From contig NZ_JAPEPC010000001.1 in NCBI RefSeq assembly GCF_026340465.1, forward strand, positions 1,178,001 to 1,242,000: DNA of 64,000 bases. Direction: 5' to 3'. The first letter of the stretch is position 1; the number at the start of each line of letters is the position of its first letter. Shown piece after piece: positions 1 to 8,839 of the stretch. The notes under the pieces were generated by a model. It ran no database searches. It saw only the letters and a program-made list of their open reading frames with translations, and was not told where the DNA came from. This stretch comes from Streptomyces sp. NBC_01306 (GTDB lineage: Bacteria > Actinomycetota > Actinomycetes > Streptomycetales > Streptomycetaceae). Made by a program: the position numbers and the translations under genes.

Positions 1-393
1 TGGTCACGGCCCTGGAACGTTCCCGGCGACCGGTCCCTGTTCGGCGCCCCGTCGGCACCGCTCTGGGCCAACGATCCGGCCGGTTTCGGCCAGGTGGGCT
101 GTGTATACACCGCCCAGGGCTTCGAGTACGACTGGTCAGGCGTGATCATGGGCCCGGACCTGGTGTGGCGCACCGACCAGTGGGTGGTGAACCGTAATGC
201 TTCAAAGGATCCGATCTTCACAAAGGCGACCCCGGGCGCCGAGGTCCACCGGCTCATCCGCAACACGTACAAGGTGCTGCTGACCCGCGGGATGGTCGGG
301 ACGATGATCTACTCCACGGATCCTGAGACCCGCGAGAAGCTGCGCTCGCTCGTCCACCCGGAGACAGGAGCCAAGGTGGCTGTTCACGCGTGA
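1..393 (+). CDS. DUF2075 family protein, C-terminal part (gene starts before the window)
   Basis: The reading frame is open from the first base. The 130 visible residues read PWN...GD, then QVGCVYTAQGFEYDW, then the GPDLVWR and RLIRNTYKVLLTRGM segments. These are the C-terminal hallmarks of DUF2075 proteins, which are P-loop nucleases/helicases of the Schlafen-3-like group. The N-terminal Walker motifs lie outside the window. The last residues (HPETGAKVAVHA) do not look like the usual family ending. They coincide with the start of the PglY-like relic described next, so the stop codon may have been created by a deletion that joined two genes. Family assignment is from motifs. The cellular role of DUF2075 proteins is poorly known, though many sit near defence or mobile regions. 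Confidence 0.8.
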   Translation, partial: WSRPWNVPGDRSLFGAPSAPLWANDPAGFGQVGCVYTAQGFEYDWSGVIMGPDLVWRTDQWVVNRNASKDPIFTKATPGAEVHRLIRNTYKVLLTRGMVGTMIYSTDPETREKLRSLVHPETGAKVAVHA

Positions 394-697
394 TCTGCGG
401 GACTACGTGGTCAAGGGTGGCTACGGGACAACTTCGACGAGGCTCTGGGGCTGATCAAGGCCGCGCTGGACGTCACACTCCAAGACGGCCTATCTGTGCG
501 GCTCGTTCGGTTCGAGTAAGTCGCACCCCATGGCGGTGCTGCACGCACTGCTGAGCGGCAGCACCGCCGCCGGGTCCCGCAACGGCCTCGACCCATGCTG
601 ACCAAGCACGCCTGGCTCGGCTGCCAAGAACTTCCTGCTCGCGCCGTACCACATGGTCGGGGTCGAGGCCCTGGCGCAGCGGGTCCTGGGCAGCTAG
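380..697 (+). pseudogene. Degraded PglY/BrxC-like phage-defence ATPase fragment
   Basis: No single frame is open, but four overlapping frame pieces read in order like the N-terminal ATPase region of PglY (BREX type 2, phage growth limitation). The pieces are FTRDLRDYVVKG, then LRDNFDEALGLIKAALD, then SKTAYLCGSFGSSKSH with MAVLHALLSG, then KNFLLAPYHMVGVEALAQ. At least three frameshifts separate them. The Walker A motif, normally GSFGSGKSH, reads GSFGSSKSH here, so even without frameshifts nucleotide binding would be damaged. An amber codon (695-697) follows, and a weak match (VSHAARSHP) continues for about 75 bases. Upstream and downstream parts of the gene are absent. The identification is from remembered family motifs and needs a translated search to confirm. 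Confidence 0.7.
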
Positions 698-893
698 GTC
701 AGCCACGCCGCACGCTCCCACCCATGCCATGCCCAGCACGAGGCTGTGTGGGGGCTGGGAAGTCGATCACGATGAGGCGACGCAACCCCGCGATCCACCA
801 CATCGTCACGGACCTCGGCCGTTTACGGAACAGGAGAAGGCGTCAGCCGGCTGGCCGGCTCCGTGCGCACCACGGCCCTGTCCACCATGCGGG
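698..893. other. Gene-free stretch, probable decayed remnant
   Basis: About 200 bases between the PglY-like relic and the TetR stop codon. Short frames exist in several registers, but none has a convincing start, ribosome site or recognisable product. The first 75 bases may still belong to the decayed ATPase gene. I see no hairpin or promoter here that I would defend. Confidence 0.4.
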
Positions 894-1553
894 TCACGTT
901 CCCGTGGTCGGCGCATCGTCCGAGACTGTCCGCTGCACCTGACCGCCATCGGCGGCCACCACTCCCAGAAGTACCTCGCTGAGCGTGGCCATGTCAGCGG
1001 CCATGTCGATGTCCGGGTCGAGGAGCCATTGCAGCTGGAGGCCGTCGACCGCCGCCAGCAGGATCCGCGCCGCCCAGTCCGCGTCAGGTGTACTGCGCTC
1101 GGCCCCGAGGTCCTGCCGGTGTTCGACGCCGTCGGTCAGCAGACCGCCCAGGCTCTCGCGAAGGCGGGGGTAGCGCTCGGTGAAGTAGGCATGGGCCGGG
1201 TGGTCAGGTTCGGCCGCCGCGGCGGCAACGTCCAGGAAGAGCTTGACCAGGCCGGGCGTCGTGGCGTTGTGGGCGAGGAGTTCGAATGCCGCCTTCGGAT
1301 CACTGCCGGCATCCCCGAACGCGGTCCGATCGGCCTTCTCCCGCGCCTGCAGGACGGCGGTGAACAGTTCCTCGCGGCTGCCGAAGTGGTGCATGACCCC
1401 GGCATCGGTCATGCCTACACGCTGGGCGATGTCCCGCACGGAAACGCCACGGCTCCCGGCCTCCGTATAGGCGGCCAGGGCGGCGTCGATGATCTGCTCC
1501 CGCCTGGCGACGGTCTTGCGGTAGGGGCCCCTGGGGCTGCGGCTGCTCACCAC
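894..1553 (-). CDS. TetR family transcriptional regulator
   Basis: This 219-residue protein has a classic N-terminal TetR helix-turn-helix at about residues 15-65 (REQIIDAALAAYTEAG, then VSVRDIAQRVGMTDAGVMHHFGSREEL). A divergent all-helical ligand domain follows. It is transcribed away from the glucosidase-sulfatase set, and a perfect inverted repeat lies 35 bases upstream of its start. This suggests it represses both itself and the catabolic genes until a glycoside-derived ligand binds. The start codon is CAC on the plus strand (GTG), chosen because it precedes the HTH at normal spacing. The ligand cannot be predicted from sequence. Confidence 0.9.
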   Translation of the reverse strand: MVSSRSPRGPYRKTVARREQIIDAALAAYTEAGSRGVSVRDIAQRVGMTDAGVMHHFGSREELFTAVLQAREKADRTAFGDAGSDPKAAFELLAHNATTPGLVKLFLDVAAAAAEPDHPAHAYFTERYPRLRESLGGLLTDGVEHRQDLGAERSTPDADWAARILLAAVDGLQLQWLLDPDIDMAADMATLSEVLLGVVAADGGQVQRTVSDDAPTTGT

Positions 1554-1587
1554 GCGAGTCTAGGCCGCCGAGCGAGCCTCCCTGTCG

Positions 1588-1610
1588 AAAACATTGACAC
1601 TCAATGTTTT
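1588..1610. promoter_or_regulatory. Probable TetR operator (perfect 10-bp inverted repeat)
   Basis: Arms AAAACATTGA and TCAATGTTTT flank a CAC spacer. Symmetry is perfect over 20 positions and AT-rich in a GC-rich genome. It lies between the divergent TetR gene and the GH3 gene, so it is well placed to cover both promoters. Length and symmetry are typical of TetR-family operators. Binding is inferred. Confidence 0.75.
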
Positions 1611-1728
1611 TAATTCCATGCTGACCGGGTCAGATCCTCAGCTCCCCTGCGCAGCGATGTGCTGCTCGCCGCTCCGTCGCCGGGGCCTCCTCAGCCCTCC
1701 TCCTGCGGCTTCACAGAAACGGACCCCC

Positions 1729-4005
1729 ATGCATGACAGCAAGCACACGAAGCGACCGGAACACCTGACGCTGGGCCAGAAGGCGGCGCTGACCTCGGGC
1801 GGCGACTTCTGGCACACCCAGACGTTGCCGAAGGCCGGAATCGCACCGGTCATGCTCGCCGACGGCCCGCACGGCCTGCGCAAACAGCCCGAGGGAGGCG
1901 ATGCCCTGGGCATCGGGACGAGCGTGCCCGCCACATGTTTCCCGCCGTTGGTGGGCCTCGGCTCGTCCTGGAATCCCTCCCTGGTGGAACGGGTGGGCAG
2001 GGCGATCGCCCGCGAGGCGATCGCGCATCAGGTCGGCGTCGTACTGGGGCCGGGCGTCAACATCAAGCGCTCACCCCTGGGCGGCCGGAACTTCGAGTAC
2101 GTCAGTGAGGACCCGCTCCTCACAGGGTGCATCGGCGCGGCCTGGGTCAACGGTGTGCAGTCCCTCGGCGTGGGCACGTCGCTCAAGCACTTCGCGGTCA
2201 ACAGCCAGGAGACGGACCGTCTTCGGGTCAGTGCCGAGGTGGACGAGCGGACCCTGCGCGAGATCTACCTGCCCGCGTTCGAGCACATCGTCACCACGGC
2301 CCGGCCGACCACCGTCATGTGTGCGTACAACGGTGTCAACGGCGTCCCGTGCAGCCAGAACAGCTGGCTGCTGACCGACGTACTCCGCGGCGAGTGGGGT
2401 TTCGACGGTCTGGTGGTCAGCGACTGGGGCGCGGTGTCCGACCGTGCCGCCGCGCTCGAAGCCGGCCTCGACCTGGAGATGCCGCCGTCCGGCGCGGACC
2501 ACACCCTGGTCGAGGCCGTGCGCGCGGGCGACCTCGACGAGCAGTACCTGGACGCCTCCGCGCGGCGGGTCCTTGAGCTGATCGAACGCACCGCCCGAGC
2601 CCGGGACACCGAGATCGGCACCGCCGCAGGCGTGGAGGAGCACCACGCACTGGCCCGGGTGGCCGCCACCGAGTCGGCGGTGCTGCTGAGGAACGAGGGC
2701 AGCGTGCTGCCGCTGGATCCGCACGCCGGCACCCCCCTCGCCGTCATCGGGGCTTTCGCCGAAACACCCCGATTCCAGGGCGGCGGCAGCTCGCACGTGG
2801 TGCCTACCCGCGTCGACAATGCGCTGGAAGCCATCCGGGCGACCGTCACCGACCCTGCGCGGATCCGCTTCGCCACCGGATTCACGCTCGACGGAATCCC
2901 GGACGGACAGCTCGTCGAGCTAGCCGTGGAAGCCGCGCGCGGTGCCGCGCAGGTGCTGCTCTTCCTGGGGCTGCCCGATGCGGCCGAGTCCGAGGGATTC
3001 GACCGCACCGACATCCTGCTCCCCGCCGACCAGCTCGCCCTGCTGAACGCCGTCGCAGAGACCGACGCGAGCATCGTCGTCGTCCTGTCCAACGGCGCCA
3101 CCGTGCAGATGACCCCGTGGCAGGACAGGACCGCTGCGGTGCTGGAGGGTTGGCTGCTCGGTCAGGCCGGCGGATCGGCCCTCGCCGACCTGCTGTTCGG
3201 CATCGCCAACCCCTCCGGACGACTCACCGAAACGGTCCCGCTGCGCCTGGAGGACACCCCGTCCTATCTGCACTTCCCCGGTGGCGACGGCCATGTCCAC
3301 CACGGCGAGGGCCTGTTCGTCGGATACCGCTCCTACGACACCCTCGGCAAGGCGGTCGCCCACCCCTTCGGCCACGGCCTGAGCTACACCACCTTCGCCT
3401 ACAGCGATCTCGACGTGACCGAAACAGGCCCGAACCGCTTCGCCGCCTCCTTCACCGTGACCAACAGCGGCTCGCGGGCCGGAGCGGAGGTCACGCAGTT
3501 GTACGTCCACCAGCCGGTGTCGCGGCTGCGGCGCCCCGTCCAGGAACTCAAGGCGTTCGAGAAGGTGTTCCTGGACCCGGGCGAGCACACCCGCGTGACC
3601 CTCGATCTGGACGAACGGTCCTTCGCATACTGGTCGCCGCGCGACAGCGGATGGAGGGTCGACCCAGGTGCGTTCGAGCTACGCATCGGGGCCTCCTCCC
3701 GCGACGTGCGTCTTCGGGCCACCGTGCGCTGCGACGGCACTGCACGCCCGGGCCGGCTCGCCGCCGACTCGACGATCGGCGAGTGGCTGGCCGATCCGGT
3801 CGGAGGCCCGCTGCTCGCGGCAGCCATGGCAACCGACCTGGCCGACTCCCCCGTGTCCGTGACCTTGGACGCCTCCGAGATCTCCGCCATGGCAGCCGCA
3901 TTGCCGCTGGCACGCATACCGGCATTCCTCGCCGGCGTCACACACGACCACATCGCCGCGCTGGTCGCCGCCGCCGACGAGGCCCGCGCCACCACCGAAG
4001 CCTGA
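1729..4005 (+). CDS. Glycoside hydrolase family 3 beta-glucosidase
   Basis: This 758-residue enzyme hydrolyses terminal beta-linked glucosyl (or related) residues by a retaining mechanism. The GH3 N-terminal barrel contains KHFAVNSQETDR (about residues 153-164), and the nucleophile is Asp232 in GLVVSDWGAV. The second domain and a C-terminal fibronectin-III-like domain follow (PFGHGLSYTTF, then a region starting VTNSGSRAGAEV). No signal peptide is seen, so it should act in the cytoplasm. The frame is open further upstream to 1594, but that would put the start inside the operator. ATG 1729 gives a normal GH3 N-terminus. It is the first gene of the TetR-controlled set. Confidence 0.93.
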   Translation: MHDSKHTKRPEHLTLGQKAALTSGGDFWHTQTLPKAGIAPVMLADGPHGLRKQPEGGDALGIGTSVPATCFPPLVGLGSSWNPSLVERVGRAIAREAIAHQVGVVLGPGVNIKRSPLGGRNFEYVSEDPLLTGCIGAAWVNGVQSLGVGTSLKHFAVNSQETDRLRVSAEVDERTLREIYLPAFEHIVTTARPTTVMCAYNGVNGVPCSQNSWLLTDVLRGEWGFDGLVVSDWGAVSDRAAALEAGLDLEMPPSGADHTLVEAVRAGDLDEQYLDASARRVLELIERTARARDTEIGTAAGVEEHHALARVAATESAVLLRNEGSVLPLDPHAGTPLAVIGAFAETPRFQGGGSSHVVPTRVDNALEAIRATVTDPARIRFATGFTLDGIPDGQLVELAVEAARGAAQVLLFLGLPDAAESEGFDRTDILLPADQLALLNAVAETDASIVVVLSNGATVQMTPWQDRTAAVLEGWLLGQAGGSALADLLFGIANPSGRLTETVPLRLEDTPSYLHFPGGDGHVHHGEGLFVGYRSYDTLGKAVAHPFGHGLSYTTFAYSDLDVTETGPNRFAASFTVTNSGSRAGAEVTQLYVHQPVSRLRRPVQELKAFEKVFLDPGEHTRVTLDLDERSFAYWSPRDSGWRVDPGAFELRIGASSRDVRLRATVRCDGTARPGRLAADSTIGEWLADPVGGPLLAAAMATDLADSPVSVTLDASEISAMAAALPLARIPAFLAGVTHDHIAALVAAADEARATTEA

Positions 4006-4134
4006 TCCACCGCCGCACGGCCGGAAGCGTCACTCAGCCGTGCGGTGCCCGCCCCGCCCCGTCACCGCCCCGCCACCGCCGCTCCGTGGCCCCGTCGCCC
4101 GCGCCCGTTCCCGTACACACGAAAGAACCTGACC

Positions 4135-5364
4135 ATGAGTTCCGATCGCCACTTGCCCGGCAGCTTCCTGTGGGGCGCCTCCACCTCCGCGCACCAGACC
4201 GAGGGCGGCAACACCAACAGCGACTGGTGGGCCTTCGAGCACAGCGGCATCGACGTCATCAAGGAACCCAGCGGTGACGCCTGCGACAGCTACCACCACT
4301 GGCCGGAGGACATGGACCTCCTCGCCGAACTCGGCTTCACCGATTACCGGTTCAGCATCGAGTGGTCACGTATCGAACCGGCACCGGGTGAGTTCTCCCG
4401 TGCTGCCGTCGCCCATTACCGGCGCATGGTCGAAGGTGCTCTCGACCGCGGCCTGCGCCCCATGGTGACGCTGCACCACTTCACCACCCCGCGCTGGTTC
4501 ATGGAGCGTGGCGGCTGGGCCGCCACCGGATCCGACGAGCTGTTCGCCCGCTATGTCGAAGCGGCATCACTCGTCTTCGCCTCCGGTGTCGACCATGTCT
4601 GCACCATCAACGAGCCCAACATGGTCGCGGTCATGGCGGCCATTCAGCGCGCGCTCACAACTGACGGATCCCAGAGTCCAGTTGGGCTGCCGCTGCCGGA
4701 CGAGGCCACCACCGAGGCCCTGATCCGGGCCCACGCCTGCGCCGTCGAGACGGTCAAGTCCCGCGCGCCGCACGTACGTACAGGCTGGTCCGTCGCCAAC
4801 CAGGTCTATCAGGCGCTGCCCGGCGCCGAGGACGTCGCGACGGCGTTCCGTTACCCGCGTGAGGATGTCTTCCTGGAGGCCGCCCGCGGCGACGACTGGC
4901 TCGGCGTGCAGTCCTACACCCGCGGACTCATCGGCCCCGACGGGCCGCTGCCCGTTCCCGACGACGCCGAACGCACCCTCACCGGCTGGGAGTACTACCC
5001 CCAGGCTCTCGGAGAGGCCGTACGCCACTGCGCCGCGCTCGCACCCGGCACACCGCTGATCGTCACCGAGAACGGCATCGCCACCGCCGACGACGCCCGC
5101 CGCGTCCACTACACCGCCGGCGCCCTGGACTCTCTCGCCCGCGCCATGCACGACGGCATCGACGTGCACGGCTACTTCCACTGGAGCGCCCTGGACAACT
5201 ACGAATGGGGCCGCTACGAGCCGACGTTCGGCCTGATCGCCGTCGACCGCGAGACCTTCGCCCGCACCCCCAAGCCCTCCGCCGGCTGGCTCGGTGCCGT
5301 CGGACGCAGCCGCATCCTGCCCGCCGTCGGTGAGAGCCCGGCTGGGGTGAACACCGGCTGCTGA
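4135..5364 (+). CDS. Glycoside hydrolase family 1 beta-glucosidase
   Basis: This 409-residue GH1 (beta/alpha)8 barrel has FLWGASTSAHQTEGG at the N-terminus, the acid/base Glu160 in TINEPN and the nucleophile Glu312 in IVTENG. HWSALDNYEWGRYEPTFGLI follows near the end. Both catalytic glutamates are present. Myrosinase-type plant GH1 enzymes lack the acid/base Glu, so this is an ordinary O-glycosidase. No secretion signal is visible. ATG 4135 follows GAAAGAACC and fits the family start; the frame opens further upstream without a better site. It lies 129 bases after the GH3 gene. Two glucosidase families side by side suggest a substrate with more than one beta-glucosyl linkage. Confidence 0.92.
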   Translation: MSSDRHLPGSFLWGASTSAHQTEGGNTNSDWWAFEHSGIDVIKEPSGDACDSYHHWPEDMDLLAELGFTDYRFSIEWSRIEPAPGEFSRAAVAHYRRMVEGALDRGLRPMVTLHHFTTPRWFMERGGWAATGSDELFARYVEAASLVFASGVDHVCTINEPNMVAVMAAIQRALTTDGSQSPVGLPLPDEATTEALIRAHACAVETVKSRAPHVRTGWSVANQVYQALPGAEDVATAFRYPREDVFLEAARGDDWLGVQSYTRGLIGPDGPLPVPDDAERTLTGWEYYPQALGEAVRHCAALAPGTPLIVTENGIATADDARRVHYTAGALDSLARAMHDGIDVHGYFHWSALDNYEWGRYEPTFGLIAVDRETFARTPKPSAGWLGAVGRSRILPAVGESPAGVNTGC

Positions 5365-5507
5365 GTCCGTCCTTGTCCCGGGAGGCGGCGGCCCTGACAC
5401 CGTCGCCTCCCGTCAGCCGTCCACGAAACCCGCCTCGTGAACGGCCGGAAAGTCCCCGCCCGAGTAACCGTCCCACCCACCCCCGCACGAAAGGAGTCGT
5501 CCTCGTC

Positions 5508-7271
5508 ATGAAGGCGATCATGGTGATGTTCGACAGTCTGAACCGGCACCTGCTGCCCCCGTACGGAGGTGACTGGACGCATGCCCCCAACTTCGCCCGG
5601 CTCGCGGAGCGCACGGTGGCCTTCGACAACGCCTACGCGGGCTCGATGCCGTGCATGCCGGCCCGCCGTGAGCTCCACACCGGCCGCTACAACTTCCTGC
5701 ACCGCAGCTGGGGGCCGCTGGAGCCGTTCGACGACTCCATGCCCGAGCTGCTCAAGCAGAACGGCGTGTACACGCACCTGGTCAGCGACCACCCGCACTA
5801 CTGGGAGGACGGCGGGGCCACCTACCACGGCCGCTACAACACCTGGGAGTTCTTCCGCGGCCAGGAGGGCGACCCGTGGAAGGGCCACGTGGCGGACCCA
5901 CCGATCCCGGAAACCCTGAAGAAGCTGCGCTCCGAGGGCTTCAGGCAGGACTGGGTGAACCGCGCGTACATGCCGACCGAGGACCGTCACTCGCAGACTC
6001 TGACGTTCGACGCCGGACTGGAGTTCATCCATACCAACCGGGAGGAGGACCGCTGGTTCGTACAGATCGAGACGTTCGACCCGCATGAGCCCTTCTTCAG
6101 TCACCAGCAGTACAAGGACCTCTATCCGCACGACTACGACGGCCCCAACTTCGACTGGCCCGACTACGCGCGGGTGACACAGACCGACACCCAGGTCGAG
6201 CACGCCCGCTACGAGTACGCGGCCCTGCTGTCCATGTGCGACCGCTCGCTGGGACGCGTCCTGGACACCATGGACGAGTTGGGCCTGTGGGACGACACCC
6301 TCCTGATCGTCAACACCGATCACGGTCTGCTGCTCGGCGAGAAGGGCTGGTGGGGCAAGAGCGTCCAGCCCTGGTACAACGAGTTGGTCCGGCTGCCGCT
6401 GTTCGCGTGGGACCCCCGGGTGCAGGCGGCGGGCGAGCACCGGCAGTCCCTGGTCCAGACGATCGACATCGCGCCGACACTCCTGGACTACTTCGATGTC
6501 GATGTGCCCGCCGACATGCAGGGCGCGCCGCTGCCTGTCGCCGACGACACCGCCGTCCGCGAGGCCGGCCTCTTCGGTATCCACGGCGGCCACGTCAACC
6601 TCACCGACGGCCGGCACGTCTACATGCGCGCCCCCGCCACCCCGCAGAACGCTCCCCTGGAGGAACACACGCTGATGCCGACCCACATGCGCGGGCGCTT
6701 CTCACCCGCGGAGCTGGCCGGCGCCGAGCTGGCGGAACCCTTCACCTTCACCAAGGGTGTACGGACCCTGCGCACCCAAGGCCGGACGTTCTTCAATCCC
6801 TACCAGCACGGCACGCTCCTGTTCGACCTGGCGAGCGACCCCGAGCAGCGGACGCCGATCATTGACGACGACGCCGAGCGGCGTATGGCCACCCTCATGG
6901 TGGAGTTGATGCGTGCCACGGACGCACCACCCAGTCAGTACGAACGGCTCGGTCTGCCCGCCGATGGGCCGGTGGGCGATGAACATCTGCTGGCCCGTCG
7001 TCAGGCCGAACAGGCCGGCAAGGCGGCCGAGCCGATGCCGCGCGCCGACGACTACCCGGCCGGCCGCCTCTCGCTGCGCACGCCGGTCAAGGCGCTGATC
7101 TCCGATCCCATGGCGGTGGAGATTCTGCGCCGTCATATGCCCGGACTCGTCGACTCCGAGCTGCTCCAGATCGTCGGGGCCACACCGCTCATCGACCTTG
7201 TCGCGCTCTCGGGCGGGTTCCTGTCCCCCGCGAGCCTGCGTGAGGTCGCCGAAGAACTCGCCGCGCTCTGA
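5508..7271 (+). CDS. Type I sulfatase (Cys-type, formylglycine-dependent)
   Basis: This 587-residue sulfatase has the signature CMPARRELHTGR. Cys49 is the residue to be oxidised to formylglycine, with Pro51 and Arg53 in place (C-x-P-x-R). Metal ligands are suggested by MVMFDSLN near the N-terminus and by NTDHG with GEKGWWGK further on. No signal peptide is seen, which points to a cytosolic sulfatase acting on an imported sulfate ester. An AAGGAG ribosome site lies 11 bases before ATG 5508. The gene set also encodes the matching formylglycine-generating enzyme. The C-terminal 150 residues are longer than in compact sulfatases and may add a lid or oligomer contact. Confidence 0.92.
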   Translation: MKAIMVMFDSLNRHLLPPYGGDWTHAPNFARLAERTVAFDNAYAGSMPCMPARRELHTGRYNFLHRSWGPLEPFDDSMPELLKQNGVYTHLVSDHPHYWEDGGATYHGRYNTWEFFRGQEGDPWKGHVADPPIPETLKKLRSEGFRQDWVNRAYMPTEDRHSQTLTFDAGLEFIHTNREEDRWFVQIETFDPHEPFFSHQQYKDLYPHDYDGPNFDWPDYARVTQTDTQVEHARYEYAALLSMCDRSLGRVLDTMDELGLWDDTLLIVNTDHGLLLGEKGWWGKSVQPWYNELVRLPLFAWDPRVQAAGEHRQSLVQTIDIAPTLLDYFDVDVPADMQGAPLPVADDTAVREAGLFGIHGGHVNLTDGRHVYMRAPATPQNAPLEEHTLMPTHMRGRFSPAELAGAELAEPFTFTKGVRTLRTQGRTFFNPYQHGTLLFDLASDPEQRTPIIDDDAERRMATLMVELMRATDAPPSQYERLGLPADGPVGDEHLLARRQAEQAGKAAEPMPRADDYPAGRLSLRTPVKALISDPMAVEILRRHMPGLVDSELLQIVGATPLIDLVALSGGFLSPASLREVAEELAAL

Positions 7272-7380
7272 CACGACGAGCCGTGCACCGATGCGGTCGA
7301 GTTCTGGACACCCACGGTCACGCACGTGAGAAAGCCGGTGGCAAGGATGCCGTCCTCTGTCGCCGGCGCACGCACCCTCC

Positions 7381-7404
7381 CACCTCACCTCACCTCACCT
7401 CACC
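7381..7404 (+). repeat. CACCT pentamer repeat (x4) before the MFS gene
   Basis: Four perfect CACCT units followed by CACCCCACCC lie in the leader between the sulfatase stop and the MFS start. The strand is purine-poor, so the leader RNA here should be unstructured. It is a simple-sequence tract prone to slippage, and its role is unknown. Confidence 0.8.
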
Positions 7405-7441
7405 CCACCCTCACCCGCTCCCGCGCAGAAAGAGGTTCGTG

Positions 7442-8785
7442 GTGACCGACCTCGCCCGCGATCCCGCCAAACCCCACGAGGATGCCAAGGGCGCTGTGGT
7501 CCCGGACCGCTGGCGACAACTGCCCCTCCTCGGTGGCACGATGCTCATCGACAGCGCCGAAAGCGGTCTGATCAGCGGCCTGTTCCCCGTCATCCGGCAG
7601 GCTCTGGGCCTGTCGCTCGGCGCTCTGGGCGTGCTGGGCGCCGCCGGTAAACTCATCGGCGTCATCACCGCCCCGCTGTGGGTATGGCTGGCACACCGCT
7701 GGTCCCGCAAAGGCGTCCTCATCGTCTCCACCGGCCTGTGGGGCGTGTGGGGCGTGGCAGCAGGATTCGCACAGAACTTCACCCAGCTCCTCATCCTCAC
7801 CACCGTGCTCGCCGCCGGTTACGCCGCCGCCCAGCCCATCGTCACCGAAATCATCGGCGACCTGTTCGACACCCCCTCGCGCGGCCGAGCCGTCGGCCTT
7901 CTCTACGGAGGGGTCGCGCTGACCAGCGCCATCGTGGCAGCGCTCAAGGGGCAGTTGGCCGGCTTCGATGACGGCTGGCGCTGGGGTCTGTGGGGGATCG
8001 GTATCTTCAACATCCTCTTCAGTCTGGTGCTCTGGCTGTGGCTGCGCGACCCCGGCCACGGCGCGGCCGAACCCCAGCTCGCCGACCTCGCCCCCAAGGC
8101 CCGCAGAGCGACCGCGAGCGTCACCCGGGCCCAGATCGCGGCGCTGCTGAAGATCCGCACCTTCCAGCTCCTGCTGATCTCCCGCCTCATGTCCGGCCAT
8201 CTGGTGGGGGCCGCATTCGCCGTCGTCTTCCTCGTCGACGTCCACGGCTTCACCACCCAGGCTGCCTCCGTCATCCTGCTCCCCCTCGGCATCGGCTACT
8301 TCGCCGGTACCGTGCTCGGCGGTCTCGTGGCCGACTGGGCCTCCCGGCGCAGCCCTCGCTACGGGCTGCCCGCCGTGTTGCAGACCGCACAGATCGCCTT
8401 CGCCGTCCTGGCCTACTTCGGCACCCAGTTCGACTACGGTTCCCTCGCCCTGTTCGCCGTGTTCTTCGCCCTCATGGGGACGGCGCAGGGCGTCAACCCC
8501 GGCGTCAACCGCCCGATGGTCATGGCGGTCACACCGCCCGAACTGCGCGGAGCCGCCTTCACCGTCTACGGCTCGATCGCCGAGGCCATTGCCTGGGCCG
8601 TCTTCAGCCTGGGCGCCGGGTATCTCGGCGACACCATCGGACTACGGGCTGTGTTCCTGTGGGTCCTGGTCGTCCTGATGCTCGCCAACGGCGCCTTCCT
8701 GACCCTGCTGTACCGCCCGTACGCCGACGACGTACTCCACGCCCAGCAGGAACTGGACCAGCGACGATCGACCGCCCTGTCCTGA
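7442..8785 (+). CDS. MFS transporter, probable glycoside or sugar-ester importer
   Basis: This protein of about 447 residues has twelve predicted membrane spans in two six-helix bundles joined by a hydrophilic loop (about residues 200-230). The loop between helices 2 and 3 reads LAHRWSRKGVL, the usual position of the MFS A motif. The overall pattern resembles sugar-phosphate/anion permease and Spinster-like members. GTG 7442 was chosen because AAAGAGG lies six bases upstream; GTG 7439 is equally in frame. It is flanked by sulfatase and maturase genes, so the likely cargo is the intact sulfated glycoside or a product of its breakdown. Direction and substrate are inferred from context only. Confidence 0.85.
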   Translation: MTDLARDPAKPHEDAKGAVVPDRWRQLPLLGGTMLIDSAESGLISGLFPVIRQALGLSLGALGVLGAAGKLIGVITAPLWVWLAHRWSRKGVLIVSTGLWGVWGVAAGFAQNFTQLLILTTVLAAGYAAAQPIVTEIIGDLFDTPSRGRAVGLLYGGVALTSAIVAALKGQLAGFDDGWRWGLWGIGIFNILFSLVLWLWLRDPGHGAAEPQLADLAPKARRATASVTRAQIAALLKIRTFQLLLISRLMSGHLVGAAFAVVFLVDVHGFTTQAASVILLPLGIGYFAGTVLGGLVADWASRRSPRYGLPAVLQTAQIAFAVLAYFGTQFDYGSLALFAVFFALMGTAQGVNPGVNRPMVMAVTPPELRGAAFTVYGSIAEAIAWAVFSLGAGYLGDTIGLRAVFLWVLVVLMLANGAFLTLLYRPYADDVLHAQQELDQRRSTALS

Positions 8786-8797
8786 CCGGCCGACCAA

Positions 8798-8829
8798 CCG
8801 ACCGACCCACCGACCGACCCACCGACCGA
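8798..8829 (+). repeat. 12-bp tandem repeat before the maturase gene
   Basis: The unit CCGACCGACCCA occurs 2.7 times, preceded by related CCGACCAA units. It begins 12 bases after the MFS stop codon and runs into the ribosome site of the next gene. A second simple repeat in the same gene set lies before the MFS gene. Confidence 0.8.
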
Positions 8830-8839
8830 GGTGAGAACT

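Noticed and set aside
698..942. GCVGAGKS-like P-loop in a plus-strand frame near 735-765
   Set aside because: Flanking residues are Arg-rich with no Walker B or known domain; it lies in decayed sequence and partly opposite the TetR gene.
1594..1728. 45-codon upstream extension of the GH3 reading frame
   Set aside because: It would start inside the inverted-repeat operator and has no ribosome site; the GH3 family start fits ATG 1729.
7381..8829. CRISPR-like repeats
   Set aside because: Units are 5 and 12 bases with no spacers and no cas genes; they are simple tandem repeats.
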